DNA of 64,000 bases. Source: an uncultured Cohaesibacter sp. GTDB taxonomy: Bacteria; Pseudomonadota; Alphaproteobacteria; Rhizobiales; Cohaesibacteraceae. A program made the translations under genes and the position numbers. The stretch spans positions 62,001 through 126,000 of the forward strand of contig NZ_OY759856.1 in NCBI RefSeq assembly GCF_963662805.1. The letters are read 5' to 3'. Numbering within the stretch: the first letter of the stretch is position 1; every line of letters starts with the position of its first letter. A model generated the notes under the pieces. The model did no database searches and was not told the origin of the DNA. It saw nothing but the letters and a program-made list of their open reading frames with translations. Below are positions 23,318 through 31,873 of this stretch, piece after piece.

Positions 23318-24355
23318 ATGAAACGGACACTTCTTGCTTTCACTGCTGCCATTGCTTTCACAATGCCTGCCCTCGCCGAAGAACTTTCGGTCGTCGGCAG
23401 CTGGTCGAGCCTGAACCTCTACAAACAGTATGAAGCCCCTTTCTGGGGTGAAACCCTGCCCAAGGATTCGGGCGGCAAGATCACCACGCAGGTCACCACC
23501 CACAACGAAATGAACCTCGGCGTAGCCGACGTGTTCCGCCTTCTGGGTCAGGGCGTCTATGACGTTGCCATGACCGTTGGTGACTATGCCGTTTCCGATG
23601 CGCCTGAACTCGAAGGCCTCGACGTGCCACTCGTTGCCATGGATGCAGCAAAAGCCAAGGCTGCGGTTGACGCAGCCCGTCCGATGGTCGAAGACATCTT
23701 CAAGGATCGTTTCAACTCCAAACTTCTGGCCATCGCCCCCTATCCGCCACAGGTCGTTTTCTGCAACAAGGAAATCTCCAATCTTGACGACCTCAAGGGT
23801 GTCAAAGTCCGCGCGTCCGGCCGCATGACCGCCAAGTTCCTCGAAGCCCTTGGTGCTGAAGGCGTCAACGTGGCTTTCTCCGAAGTGCCCGGCGCTCTGC
23901 AGAAAGGCGTTGTCGACTGCGCCGTCACCGGTGCCGGTTCGGGCTACAGCGCTGGCTGGTGGGAAGTGTCCACCCATCTTCTGACCATCCCGCTTGGCGG
24001 CTGGGACCATGTCGTCACCGCCATGAACATGGACAAGTGGAACGCGTTGGATGAAGAAACCCAGAAATTCATCATGACTGAAGTTGCCGAGAAATTCGAA
24101 GCACCGGTTTGGGAATCCGCACAGGGTGCTCTCACCAATGACGTCGCCTGCCTCACCGGTAACGGCGAATGCAAATCCGGTGACACCCGTTCCATGACCC
24201 TCGTCGAAGCCTCTGATGCCGACATCGCAAAAGCCAAGGAAATCCTCGAAACCACCGTGCTGCCAGAATGGGCAGAACGCGCCGGTAGCGAATGGGCAAC
24301 CCGTTGGAACGACAGCGTCGGCAAAGTCGTCGATGTCACTATTCCTGTCAAATAA
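23318..24355 (+). CDS. TRAP transporter substrate-binding protein (DctP type)
   Basis: 345 residues with a clear signal peptide (KRTLLAFTAAIAFTMPALA) cleaved before EELSVVGSWSS. The rest is a DctP-type TRAP binding protein: the Arg in VKVRASGRMTAKFLEALG contacts the carboxylate in this family, and SEVPGALQKGVVDCAVTG is the equivalent of the usual SEVYTALQQGTVDG stretch. Two Cys residues near the C-terminus (DVACLTGNGECKSG) could form a disulfide. It lies 24 bases after the DUF1445 gene and before the two membrane subunits. The ligand is probably a carboxylate, identity unknown. Confidence 0.92.
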   Translation: MKRTLLAFTAAIAFTMPALAEELSVVGSWSSLNLYKQYEAPFWGETLPKDSGGKITTQVTTHNEMNLGVADVFRLLGQGVYDVAMTVGDYAVSDAPELEGLDVPLVAMDAAKAKAAVDAARPMVEDIFKDRFNSKLLAIAPYPPQVVFCNKEISNLDDLKGVKVRASGRMTAKFLEALGAEGVNVAFSEVPGALQKGVVDCAVTGAGSGYSAGWWEVSTHLLTIPLGGWDHVVTAMNMDKWNALDEETQKFIMTEVAEKFEAPVWESAQGALTNDVACLTGNGECKSGDTRSMTLVEASDADIAKAKEILETTVLPEWAERAGSEWATRWNDSVGKVVDVTIPVK

Positions 24356-24378
24356 GTCCACAAGACAGGAAAGCTCAG

Positions 24379-24939
24379 ATGCTTGTAGACAGAGCGGAAA
24401 GCACCCTCAGGGGCGTCCGCACACTGAACAAATGGATTGCGCTGCTGGTCGGCGCAATCCTCTTCGCTTGTGCGGCTCTGGTTCTGGCCGACATCACCCT
24501 GCGCCAGATCGGCTCCTCCCTTGGGGGCACCGATGAAATCACTGGCTATGTGATGGCCATTTCAACCGCCTGGGGCATGGGCTTTGCTCTCACCGAGCTG
24601 TCCCACGTCCGGATCGATTTTCTGCGGAGCCTCGCCCCTCAGAAAGGCCGCGCTATTCTCGATCTTCTGGCGCTGCTGCTGCTTGCCCTGACGGTGAGCA
24701 TCATTGCCAAGCAATGCTGGCCCGTGGTCGCCACCTCCATCAAGAATGCCTCGACCGCCAACACGCCGCTTGAAACGCCGCTCGCCTGGGTCCAGATCCC
24801 GTGGTTCGCTGGCTGGGCGTGGTTTGCCGTTTCGTCCTGGATCGTCTTCATGGCCGCCATGACCCTGATCATCAAGGGAGAGTTCAACAAGACCGAACAG
24901 ATCATCGGCATTGCCAACGCAGAGGAGGAATGGTTGTGA
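24379..24939 (+). CDS. TRAP transporter small permease (DctQ type)
   Basis: 186 residues from the ATG at 24379, which has CAGGAAAG before it; the open frame further upstream overlaps the binding-protein gene. Four membrane helices are visible (about residues 20-45, 55-75, 95-115, 140-165) with the DctQ feature TGYVMAISTAWGMGFALTELSHVRIDFL. It pairs with the large permease in the inner membrane. The last codons overlap the start of the large permease gene. Confidence 0.9.
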   Translation: MLVDRAESTLRGVRTLNKWIALLVGAILFACAALVLADITLRQIGSSLGGTDEITGYVMAISTAWGMGFALTELSHVRIDFLRSLAPQKGRAILDLLALLLLALTVSIIAKQCWPVVATSIKNASTANTPLETPLAWVQIPWFAGWAWFAVSSWIVFMAAMTLIIKGEFNKTEQIIGIANAEEEWL

Positions 24940-26219
24940 TAGCCTATCTCACCATCGGCCTTCTCGGTCTCCTCAGCCTGTCGATCCCCGTCGGCATTGT
25001 GCTGTTTTTGCTCGGCTTTGGCATCGACGAATTCTTCAGCGTCTTCCCGCTTCTGCGCGGCCTTGGCAACATGGTCTGGTCGACCTCGAACAGCGCCACC
25101 CTGATCGCCATTCCCTTCTTCGTGCTGCTCGGCGAAATCCTCGTCAGAAGCGGCATTGCCGAACGCACCTATGCGGCGCTCGACAAATGGGTCTCATGGA
25201 TGCCCGGCGGCCTGATCCACGCCAACGTCGCCACCGCCACCATGTTCTCGGCCACCTCCGGCTCGTCCGTCGCCACCGCTGCGACCGTCTCGACCGTTGC
25301 CATGCCGCAAGCCGAACGCCTTGGCTACGATCCCAAGCTCTTTTCCGGCGCAATCGCTGCCGGTGGCACGCTCGGCATCATGATCCCTCCCTCGATCAAC
25401 CTGATCGTCTACGGCTTTCTGACCCAGACATCGATCCCCCAGCTCTTCTTGGCAGGTCTTCTGCCGGGCATCCTGCTGGCGGCGGCCTTCATGCTGATCA
25501 CGGCGATCATCTGCACCATCGCGCCACGCCTTGGCGGCGAGCGGCGCAGCTTTTCCTTGCGTGAAATGCTCGGAGGCCTCGCCGAACTGCTGCCGATCAT
25601 CCTGCTCTTCACCGCCATCATCGGCTCGATCTACAACGGCTGGGCCACGCCCACCGAAGCCGCCTCCGTCGGTGTCGGTGGTGCCTTGGTGATTGCGCTC
25701 ATCTTTGGCGGCGTATCGATCAACATGATCGCAGAGAGCATCATCGGCACGATCAAGGTCACCTCGATGATCATGCTGGTGATCATCGGTGCCTCCTTCC
25801 TCAACTTCACCCTGTCGGCGGCAGGCCTCAGCGGCGTGATGCGTGGGTTCCTCGAGAATATGGGCCTTGGCAGCCTAATGACGATCTTTGTCATCGTGCT
25901 GATCTACATCGTGCTGGGCTTCTTCATCGAGACCCTCTCGCTGATGGTTGTCACCATTCCGATCGTCGTCCCCATCGTGATCGAACTTGGCTACGACCCC
26001 ATCTGGTTCGGCATCTTGATGATCGTGCTCGTCGAAATGGCGCTGATCACCCCGCCTGTCGGGCTCAATCTCTATGTGGTGCAAGGTGCCCGCAAGAACG
26101 GCAGCATGGGAGAAGTCATGCTCGGGGCCCTGCCCTATGCCCTCACCATGCTGGCCATGGTCGGCGTGCTGATCGCCTATCCCGATCTGGCGCTGATATT
26201 GCCCAGAATGCTGAACTGA
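24936..26219 (+). CDS. TRAP transporter large permease (DctM type)
   Basis: About 427 residues and a dozen membrane segments. DctM features are PFFVLLGEILVRSGIAER, SATSGSSVATAATVSTVAMPQ, GGTLGIMIPPSINLIVYGFLT and ALITPPVGLNLYVVQG. The GTG at 24936 is preferred because AGGAGG ends 7 bases before it and it overlaps the small-subunit stop; an in-frame ATG at 24930 is too close to that site. It forms the sodium-driven channel with DctQ. A perfect 14-base palindrome, GTTCTGATCAGAAC, directly follows the stop at 26220-26233. Confidence 0.92.
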   Translation: MIAYLTIGLLGLLSLSIPVGIVLFLLGFGIDEFFSVFPLLRGLGNMVWSTSNSATLIAIPFFVLLGEILVRSGIAERTYAALDKWVSWMPGGLIHANVATATMFSATSGSSVATAATVSTVAMPQAERLGYDPKLFSGAIAAGGTLGIMIPPSINLIVYGFLTQTSIPQLFLAGLLPGILLAAAFMLITAIICTIAPRLGGERRSFSLREMLGGLAELLPIILLFTAIIGSIYNGWATPTEAASVGVGGALVIALIFGGVSINMIAESIIGTIKVTSMIMLVIIGASFLNFTLSAAGLSGVMRGFLENMGLGSLMTIFVIVLIYIVLGFFIETLSLMVVTIPIVVPIVIELGYDPIWFGILMIVLVEMALITPPVGLNLYVVQGARKNGSMGEVMLGALPYALTMLAMVGVLIAYPDLALILPRMLN

Positions 26220-26283
26220 GTTCTGATCAGAACAAACACCCAGTTGCCCCGCGCGGGCTGGCCCGAAAGGAAAAAGGACCAAC

Positions 26284-26937
26284 ATGAAATTTACCTGTCT
26301 GGGAAAAGACCTCGAGCTTGCCATCGAGCACGTCGTCGTGGCGGGCTGGACCGGCCGCAATGTCAGCGCCGTGCAGCATCACATTGACGAGTTGGCCGAA
26401 CTGGGCGTCGCTCCCCCCTCGACCATCCCGCTCTACTACCGGGTCTCGTCTTCTGCCCTAACGCAATCGACGACCATCGAAGTGCTGGGCGAGGAAAGCT
26501 CCGGCGAAGTGGAGCCTTTGCTGATCAAGGATGGCGAAACGCTCTATCTCGGCCTCGGTTCAGACCATACCGACCGCAAGCTCGAAGCTGCCTCGGTCGC
26601 TGCCTCCAAGCAGATTTGCGCCAAACCGGTCGCCCCGGAACTCTGGCCGTTTGAGGAAGTGAGCGATCATCTCGACAGCCTCGTGCTGCGCTGCTCCATT
26701 CTCGAGGATGGAGAATGGACGATCTATCAGCAGGGCAACCTCAGCGCCATCCGGCCCATCGTAGAGCTGATCAAAGGTGCCGCTCTGCCCGACCATGCTG
26801 CCATGCTGTGCGGCACCCTTGGGGCCATCGGCGGTGTACGCCCAGCCGGTCAGTATCAGTTGGAGCTGGAAGACCCGATCCTGTCCCGCAGCATCGCGCT
26901 TTCCTATGATGTAAAGACCCTGCCCGAGATCAGTTAA
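26284..26937 (+). CDS. DUF2848 family protein
   Basis: 217 residues of the DUF2848 family, which has a fumarylacetoacetate-hydrolase-like fold but no proven reaction. Marks are the early GWTGRNVSAVQHHIDEL, STIPLYYRVSSSALTQ, and GLGSDHTDRKLE, which carries likely metal ligands, then QICAKPVAPELW. AAGGA precedes the ATG. It is the last gene of the LysR-controlled TRAP operon and probably acts on a product of the imported compound. A strong terminator follows. Confidence 0.85.
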   Translation: MKFTCLGKDLELAIEHVVVAGWTGRNVSAVQHHIDELAELGVAPPSTIPLYYRVSSSALTQSTTIEVLGEESSGEVEPLLIKDGETLYLGLGSDHTDRKLEAASVAASKQICAKPVAPELWPFEEVSDHLDSLVLRCSILEDGEWTIYQQGNLSAIRPIVELIKGAALPDHAAMLCGTLGAIGGVRPAGQYQLELEDPILSRSIALSYDVKTLPEIS

Positions 26938-27001
26938 GATCAGTCAAGATCTGGGCAGCGTGCTGGCAAAACCAGCCGAACAAAAAGCTCAACGTGGGGA
27001 C

Positions 27002-27048
27002 CGCCCGCCGAGCAAGCGTCACCAATAAAGACGCATGCTCGACGGGCG
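27002..27048 (+). terminator. strong stem-loop closing the TRAP/DUF2848 operon
   Basis: Nineteen-base arms (27002-27020 and 27030-27048) with two mismatches and the 9-base loop ACCAATAAA, followed by TTCTCATTT. It lies 65 bases after the DUF2848 stop and 32 bases beyond the end of the opposing small gene, so it may serve both directions. Confidence 0.75.
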
Positions 27049-27079
27049 TTCTCATTTGGGACCACGAAAGAGGCAAACC

Positions 27080-27379
27080 TTAGCAGGCTTTAGGTCGACC
27101 GGGGCGGTCACTGTAGCGCACATCGAGATGCCCCGTGCCATTGGATCGGCTCCGGGCATTCTGAAGCGCCTTGGAGCAAACCCAGAAGGTTCGACTACAA
27201 ACCCTGATCGATTTCAAGCTGGACCCATCTCCGCAGTAGCCCCCGTTGTTGTCCGATGCGCCAAAGCTTGTGACCGAACGTCCCCCCTCGATGATAGATA
27301 TTGTGAATCGCTCCGCCTGAACAGGCAAAGCCAGGCTGCTTGCGACAGCGGATGCCGCAAAAAACTTCAGCAACTTCAT
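27080..27379 (-). CDS. small secreted hypothetical protein
   Basis: 99 residues. The start is supported by AGAGGTGAG placed just before the ATG and by a textbook signal peptide, MKLLKFFAASAVASSLALPV then QAERF, with likely cleavage after Ala22. The mature part is about 75 residues, Ser/Gly/Arg-rich, with four Cys (CGDG, VCSRT, VCSK and a C-terminal Cys), so it may be disulfide-linked in the periplasm or outside. I recognise no family. The region upstream, 27380-27603, is AT-rich and without a gene, as expected of a promoter region. An overlapping frame on the plus strand is a shadow. Confidence 0.55.
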   Translation of the reverse strand: MKLLKFFAASAVASSLALPVQAERFTISIIEGGRSVTSFGASDNNGGYCGDGSSLKSIRVCSRTFWVCSKALQNARSRSNGTGHLDVRYSDRPGRPKAC

Positions 27380-27603
27380 GTTCTCACCTCTAGTAGCAAT
27401 AAGGTAATTACTTTTGAGTTCCAGTATTTATTGCTGACAAGCCCTCCATTCCGGCCAGTCAGTACTTAAACATAGATTTAAAATTCATATTTACCTATAG
27501 ATACAGATGTATCGAGCATGATACTAGAAAGAGAGTGATTAATATTTAATATTCGAAAGTTATATAATAAAACTTCCACTGTAAATACAAATAGCACTGA
27601 AGG

Positions 27604-27631
27604 AAAAACACCCTCAGCGCCATTGTGTTTT
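27604..27631 (-). terminator. weak terminator candidate after the DUF3604 gene
   Basis: Arms AAAACAC (27604-27610) and GTGTTTT (27625-27631) with a 14-base loop; on the minus strand the second arm runs into TTTTTCC. It lies 24 bases beyond the stop of the DUF3604 gene. Confidence 0.4.
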
Positions 27632-27654
27632 ATCGGAAATTGCATCTGCTCCGT

Positions 27655-29979
27655 TTAGCGATAGACATAGATCGGACTGGTCCAGGCCCGTGTGCCATCT
27701 TCCTGCTCGACCCGGATGTAGATGGCATTGTCGCCATCCGGCTTCAGCGCGATCTTGCGTTTGCAGGCCATCGACAGGTGCGGGTTCACATCAGGCAGGC
27801 GATAGGCCTTGAAGAAGCGGGGCAGATCCCCACTCGCATCAAACACCACATCATCCAAGCCAATCTCCGCAATGGGGATGTCAAAGGAGACGAGCGGCGT
27901 CTCGACCTTGATCTGCCCGTCCTGAGCCGAGGAGAGAGCGAGATCAACCCCGCCGAAATTACCCGTGGTCAATGCCTTCCATATCACCTCGCCCGGCCCA
28001 ATCAGATCCGCTGTTTTGTCGCGGTTGTAGAAATTGACTGGCGTAATGGACGCCACGCTGTTGCCGGACACCTTGGCCGAACCATCCCAGACCACCTGAC
28101 GGAAACGACCGCGATATTCAGCCCCTTCCCAGTGCAGGCGCAGGCGCGAACCAAGCTCGTCCTTGCCATAGGGTCGGATCGTCTCGACAAGCTCAAGCCC
28201 GTTGAAAATGTCGACCCGGATGATGGGCGAATTGGTATCGACCGACAGGCTCAACTCCATCTCCCCCTCCGGTAGATGAACGATATCGCCCATCATTGCC
28301 TCTTGGGTCGAGACCGGTGCCACATCGAACAGCTTGGGATCATCGTGATAGAGCGACGCCTCCTGGCTAAAGCTGGCCGTCATGCTGATCGCCATGCGTC
28401 CACCGTGACCACCGGTCGTGCCGTAATGACGGCGCTTGCGCATACAGTCGAGCAAGGCCTCGCGGCTAAGCTCTGTGGTGTGGAAGCAGGTCAGCCCTCC
28501 AATTGCCCCGAATTTGCCAGCACCGGGATAGCTGGCCCCCGGTCTCCCCTTGTGGCCGTCGGAATTGCAGACAACGCCAACCCGATAGCCAAGCTTCAAT
28601 GCATCATGCAGCAGCCATTCGAAACTGCCCCATGAGGAATGCACCTCAACCGATTTCTCGAACCGCCCGTCATGGGCGACACCGATATCGGCATAGCGCC
28701 CGCCGCAGTGGGCATAGCAGACCACGTCGGCCTCGTTGTCGGCGGCAAAAGCCTCGAACAGCTCGCCTGCCGTGGTACAATCATTGTGTGCGGTCTTCCG
28801 ATCCGGGATCAGCGCATGAGAGGAGCGGCGGATCGTGCGGCCCTCATTGGGGAAGAACACGTTGCGGTCACCGCCAAGCGCAGTATTGCCCGACCATTCA
28901 TAACCAGGCATGGCAACGAACTCGCCGGGCTTGTCAAACTCTGCCGTGATGCGATTGAGTTCGTCCCAGAATTCGTCGGTGATCTGGAAGTCATTGCCCT
29001 GATGACCACAGGCATCGACCCACGCCCTGTCCCGTGCAAAGGCGAAATATTCAGTCGCGCTGTTGGTGCCGATGGTCTCTTCCGACTGGCCATGAAGATC
29101 GGCCCAGAAATGTGCCAGCTCGGTCTCTTTGGTGATCAGCGGATTGGTGCTGGCAAGGAGAGCGCCCTCCGCATCCTTCACATGGACCAGAACCCGGCTC
29201 TCGTCCTTGACGTGGAGATCGGGAATGGTGACACCGAACACACCTTCAACCAGATCGACAGTAGCAGGAAGGCCAATGATATCGCCTTCGGCCTCAAGAG
29301 TCAGGGTCTTTGATACCCGGTCGGTCGGGTTGCCCCATTTGTCTTCGCCCTTGATGCGCAGGGAGAACGTCTCGCCCGGACGACGCAAGGTCGGCATGAC
29401 GGCGGCATAGGTCGCAGCCGGACCGGGAACGATGGCAATCTTTGGCTGAACTGGCAGGGTCTGGAAGTTGAACGTCGCAATCGGATCGACCAGCACGCGG
29501 AACTCGAACGTCTCCTCACAAAAGGTCTGCAGCCGCATCCCCGGACCGCCATGATCGGTCACGCCAAAGCGGATGGTGATCTGGTCGCCTTCCTCAAGGA
29601 AGCCGTTGACGACCTTAATCCAGAGCGTGCGATCCCATGGCCGGACATTGCTCTTGGGGTCCCAGCGAACCTGCAGCACCGCGCCATTGGAGGCCTCGAC
29701 CGTGCAATAGTTGGCTCCGGCCGGGTCATCGAACTGCGGGTTGCCCTGATCGGAGGCAAACCGGAACACCACGCGCAGGCTGCCCGAGTCATCGATGCCA
29801 AAGGTGCCTGCCGTATAGACGAGGGTGAAGGAGGCATAGGATCCGGCTTCAAAAGATCCAGCCGGTGTAATTTCGGCGGACCCGAGCTGGCTGGTGGCGA
29901 TCGGCGCGAGGATCACACCGCTTGTCATGTCTTCCCATGGGCGCAGGTCGGACGCACTTTCATTGACAGGTTCAGTCAT
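27655..29979 (-). CDS. DUF3604 domain protein (PHP-like putative metal-dependent hydrolase)
   Basis: 774 residues. The N-terminal 290 residues are beta-rich with no clear motif; the DUF3604 domain then starts at AHFWADLHGQSEETIGTN. Likely metal ligands follow the pattern of PHP-type phosphoesterases: HGQ, ACGHQGND, MPGYEWSG, CYAHCGGRYADIG, and VCNSDGHKGRPGASYPG. No signal peptide is present, so it should be cytoplasmic. It is the last gene of the gntR-TRAP operon, 49 bases after the large permease, and so probably processes the imported compound. The reaction of DUF3604 proteins is not established as far as I know; hydrolysis of a phosphate or other ester is only a guess from the fold. Confidence 0.82.
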   Translation of the reverse strand: MTEPVNESASDLRPWEDMTSGVILAPIATSQLGSAEITPAGSFEAGSYASFTLVYTAGTFGIDDSGSLRVVFRFASDQGNPQFDDPAGANYCTVEASNGAVLQVRWDPKSNVRPWDRTLWIKVVNGFLEEGDQITIRFGVTDHGGPGMRLQTFCEETFEFRVLVDPIATFNFQTLPVQPKIAIVPGPAATYAAVMPTLRRPGETFSLRIKGEDKWGNPTDRVSKTLTLEAEGDIIGLPATVDLVEGVFGVTIPDLHVKDESRVLVHVKDAEGALLASTNPLITKETELAHFWADLHGQSEETIGTNSATEYFAFARDRAWVDACGHQGNDFQITDEFWDELNRITAEFDKPGEFVAMPGYEWSGNTALGGDRNVFFPNEGRTIRRSSHALIPDRKTAHNDCTTAGELFEAFAADNEADVVCYAHCGGRYADIGVAHDGRFEKSVEVHSSWGSFEWLLHDALKLGYRVGVVCNSDGHKGRPGASYPGAGKFGAIGGLTCFHTTELSREALLDCMRKRRHYGTTGGHGGRMAISMTASFSQEASLYHDDPKLFDVAPVSTQEAMMGDIVHLPEGEMELSLSVDTNSPIIRVDIFNGLELVETIRPYGKDELGSRLRLHWEGAEYRGRFRQVVWDGSAKVSGNSVASITPVNFYNRDKTADLIGPGEVIWKALTTGNFGGVDLALSSAQDGQIKVETPLVSFDIPIAEIGLDDVVFDASGDLPRFFKAYRLPDVNPHLSMACKRKIALKPDGDNAIYIRVEQEDGTRAWTSPIYVYR

Positions 29980-30027
29980 ATCTCACCTTCATTCAGTCTT
30001 GAATTTTCAAATAGCGGGCGGCCGGTC

Positions 30028-31299
30028 CTAGCCAAACAACTGGACAAGGAACAGGGAAACCGGCGGGAAATAGGTAATGATCAGCAGGTCGATCAGCAGC
30101 ACCAGAATATAGGGCCAGATCATCGTCACGATCCGCTCGATGGGCACCTTGGTGATAGCCGAGGCAATGAACAGATCCACCCCGAGCGGCGGCGTCACGG
30201 TGCCAATCGACAGGTTGACCGAGACGATAATGCCGAACAGCACCGGATCGATGCCGAAGCTCATGGCGGCGGGGTAAAGAATGGACGTGAAGATCACGAT
30301 GGCCGCAGCCGCATTCATGATGCAGCCAACGAACAGCAGGAACAGGTTGACGAGCAGCAGGTAGAGCGTCGCATTGCCCGAGACATCAGCGAGATAGGCC
30401 GAAATGCTCTGCGGGATCTGGTTGATGGTGATGAGCCAAGCAAAAACCCCGGCGCAGTTCATGATCAACATCACCACTGCGGAGGACAGCACCGCCTTGT
30501 GAAAGGCCTTCCAAAGGTCCCTGATGGTCAGCTCACGATAGAGGAACCCGACAGCAAGACCATAGAGCACGGCAACGATGGCCGCCTCGGTCGGCGTGAA
30601 GACACCACCATAGATGCCCGAAAGAATGATGACTGGCATCAGCAGCGGCAGAAGCGCCGCCTTGAAGCTGCTCCAGATGCCCGGCAGCCCCTGAAATTCG
30701 GAGCGCTCGATATGCTGACGACGGCAGAGGAACCAGTTGAGCAGCAACATGCTGATGCAGATGACGATCCCCGGCAGCAATCCGGCAAGGAACAGATCGG
30801 CAATCGAAATGCCGGTCACGACGCCATAGAGGATCAGCAGGATGCTGGGCGGGATGATCATGCCCGTGACCCCGGCCGCCGCAATCGTCGCCGCCGTGTA
30901 ATGTGGCTTATAGCCCTTCTCTTCCATCGGCTGGTTCATGATCCCGCCGATGGCCGCGACCGTTGCCGCGTTTGATCCAGACAGGGCTGCAAAGAAGCTC
31001 GAGCCAAGAATGGCGACGGCTCCCAAGCCCCCTGTCAGGTGCCCCACGAGCGCACCTGCAAAATTGACCAGTCGCCGCGACATACCGCCAGTCGACATGA
31101 TCTCACCGGCCAGAATGAAGAAAGGAATTGCCAGAAGCGGGAAGGAATTGTTGGTCGACAACATGCGCTGCGCCGCGATCTCCAGATCGATCCCGCTCAA
31201 CAGAAGTCCAATCACGCTCGACAGCCCCAGCGCAATCGCAATGGGTGCACGCAACAGCATGAGCACGATAAGAGAAATGAAAATTGCCGCCGTGGTCAT
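30028..31299 (-). CDS. TRAP transporter large permease (DctM type)
   Basis: 423 residues with about twelve membrane segments. DctM marks are NNSFPLLAIPFFILAGEIMSTGG, ALSGSNAATVAAIGGIMNQP, TGMIIPPSILLILYGVVTG, GGVFTPTEAAIVAVLYGLAVGF and GTVTPPLGVDLFIASAITKVPIER. AAAGGG precedes the ATG. The gene follows the small permease by 40 bases and precedes the DUF3604 gene. The C-terminal GVDLFIASAITKVP block is almost identical in the fourth TRAP system of this window (56738-58012), so the two belong to the same DctM subgroup. Confidence 0.93.
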   Translation of the reverse strand: MTTAAIFISLIVLMLLRAPIAIALGLSSVIGLLLSGIDLEIAAQRMLSTNNSFPLLAIPFFILAGEIMSTGGMSRRLVNFAGALVGHLTGGLGAVAILGSSFFAALSGSNAATVAAIGGIMNQPMEEKGYKPHYTAATIAAAGVTGMIIPPSILLILYGVVTGISIADLFLAGLLPGIVICISMLLLNWFLCRRQHIERSEFQGLPGIWSSFKAALLPLLMPVIILSGIYGGVFTPTEAAIVAVLYGLAVGFLYRELTIRDLWKAFHKAVLSSAVVMLIMNCAGVFAWLITINQIPQSISAYLADVSGNATLYLLLVNLFLLFVGCIMNAAAAIVIFTSILYPAAMSFGIDPVLFGIIVSVNLSIGTVTPPLGVDLFIASAITKVPIERIVTMIWPYILVLLIDLLIITYFPPVSLFLVQLFG

Positions 31300-31339
31300 C
31301 TTAGCAACCCTTTAGAATAGCGATATGAGGAGACCGTCA

Positions 31340-31837
31340 CTAACCTTCGGCGATCAGTTCGGACACAGGCGTGCGCAGCTCTTTGAGAATAAGCTCAAGC
31401 GTGAACAGGATAAGGAAGGCCATTCCCACGGGGATCGCGCCGTAAACCCAGGACATGGAGACCTCGAGAGCTGGCGAGATCTGCGCCTGCACCCGCATGG
31501 TCAGCTTGAGGCCATAGAAGAACATGGCCGCAAAAAAGAAGACGCTCGAAAGAGACGCGAGCAGCAGTGCCACGCGCTTGAGACCATCCGGCAGATATTT
31601 CACGAGAACCCCGATGGCGGCATGCTGGCCTCTGCGCAAGGCAACGGACGAGCCAAGAAAGATCATCCAGATGAAGAGGTAGCGGATGAGTTCGTCCGGA
31701 AAGGCCAGCGAACTCTCGATGATGAAGCGGAAGACCACGGTCGCCACGCCAAGAACAAACATGGCGAAGAAACACAGGATGCACACCGCCGACAGGGCTT
31801 TTTCCAAGAGGTCAAGAAATCTGGATGGGCTTTTCAT
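31340..31837 (-). CDS. TRAP transporter small permease (DctQ type)
   Basis: 165 residues from the ATG at 31837, chosen because GGGAGAG lies before it; a GTG two codons earlier is less likely. Four hydrophobic helices with the DctQ core FPDELIRYLFIWMIFLGSSVALRRGQHAAI around residues 45-75. It is the partner of the large permease that follows and lies 36 bases after the binding protein gene. Confidence 0.9.
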   Translation of the reverse strand: MKSPSRFLDLLEKALSAVCILCFFAMFVLGVATVVFRFIIESSLAFPDELIRYLFIWMIFLGSSVALRRGQHAAIGVLVKYLPDGLKRVALLLASLSSVFFFAAMFFYGLKLTMRVQAQISPALEVSMSWVYGAIPVGMAFLILFTLELILKELRTPVSELIAEG

Positions 31838-31873
31838 ATCCACTCTCCCTGCCGACGGCGTGGCTCGTTTCAG

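Noticed and set aside
27035..27469. Plus-strand frame of 144 codons opposite the small secreted protein
   Set aside because: No ribosome site or known family; the minus-strand gene has a signal peptide and good binding site and is the better call.
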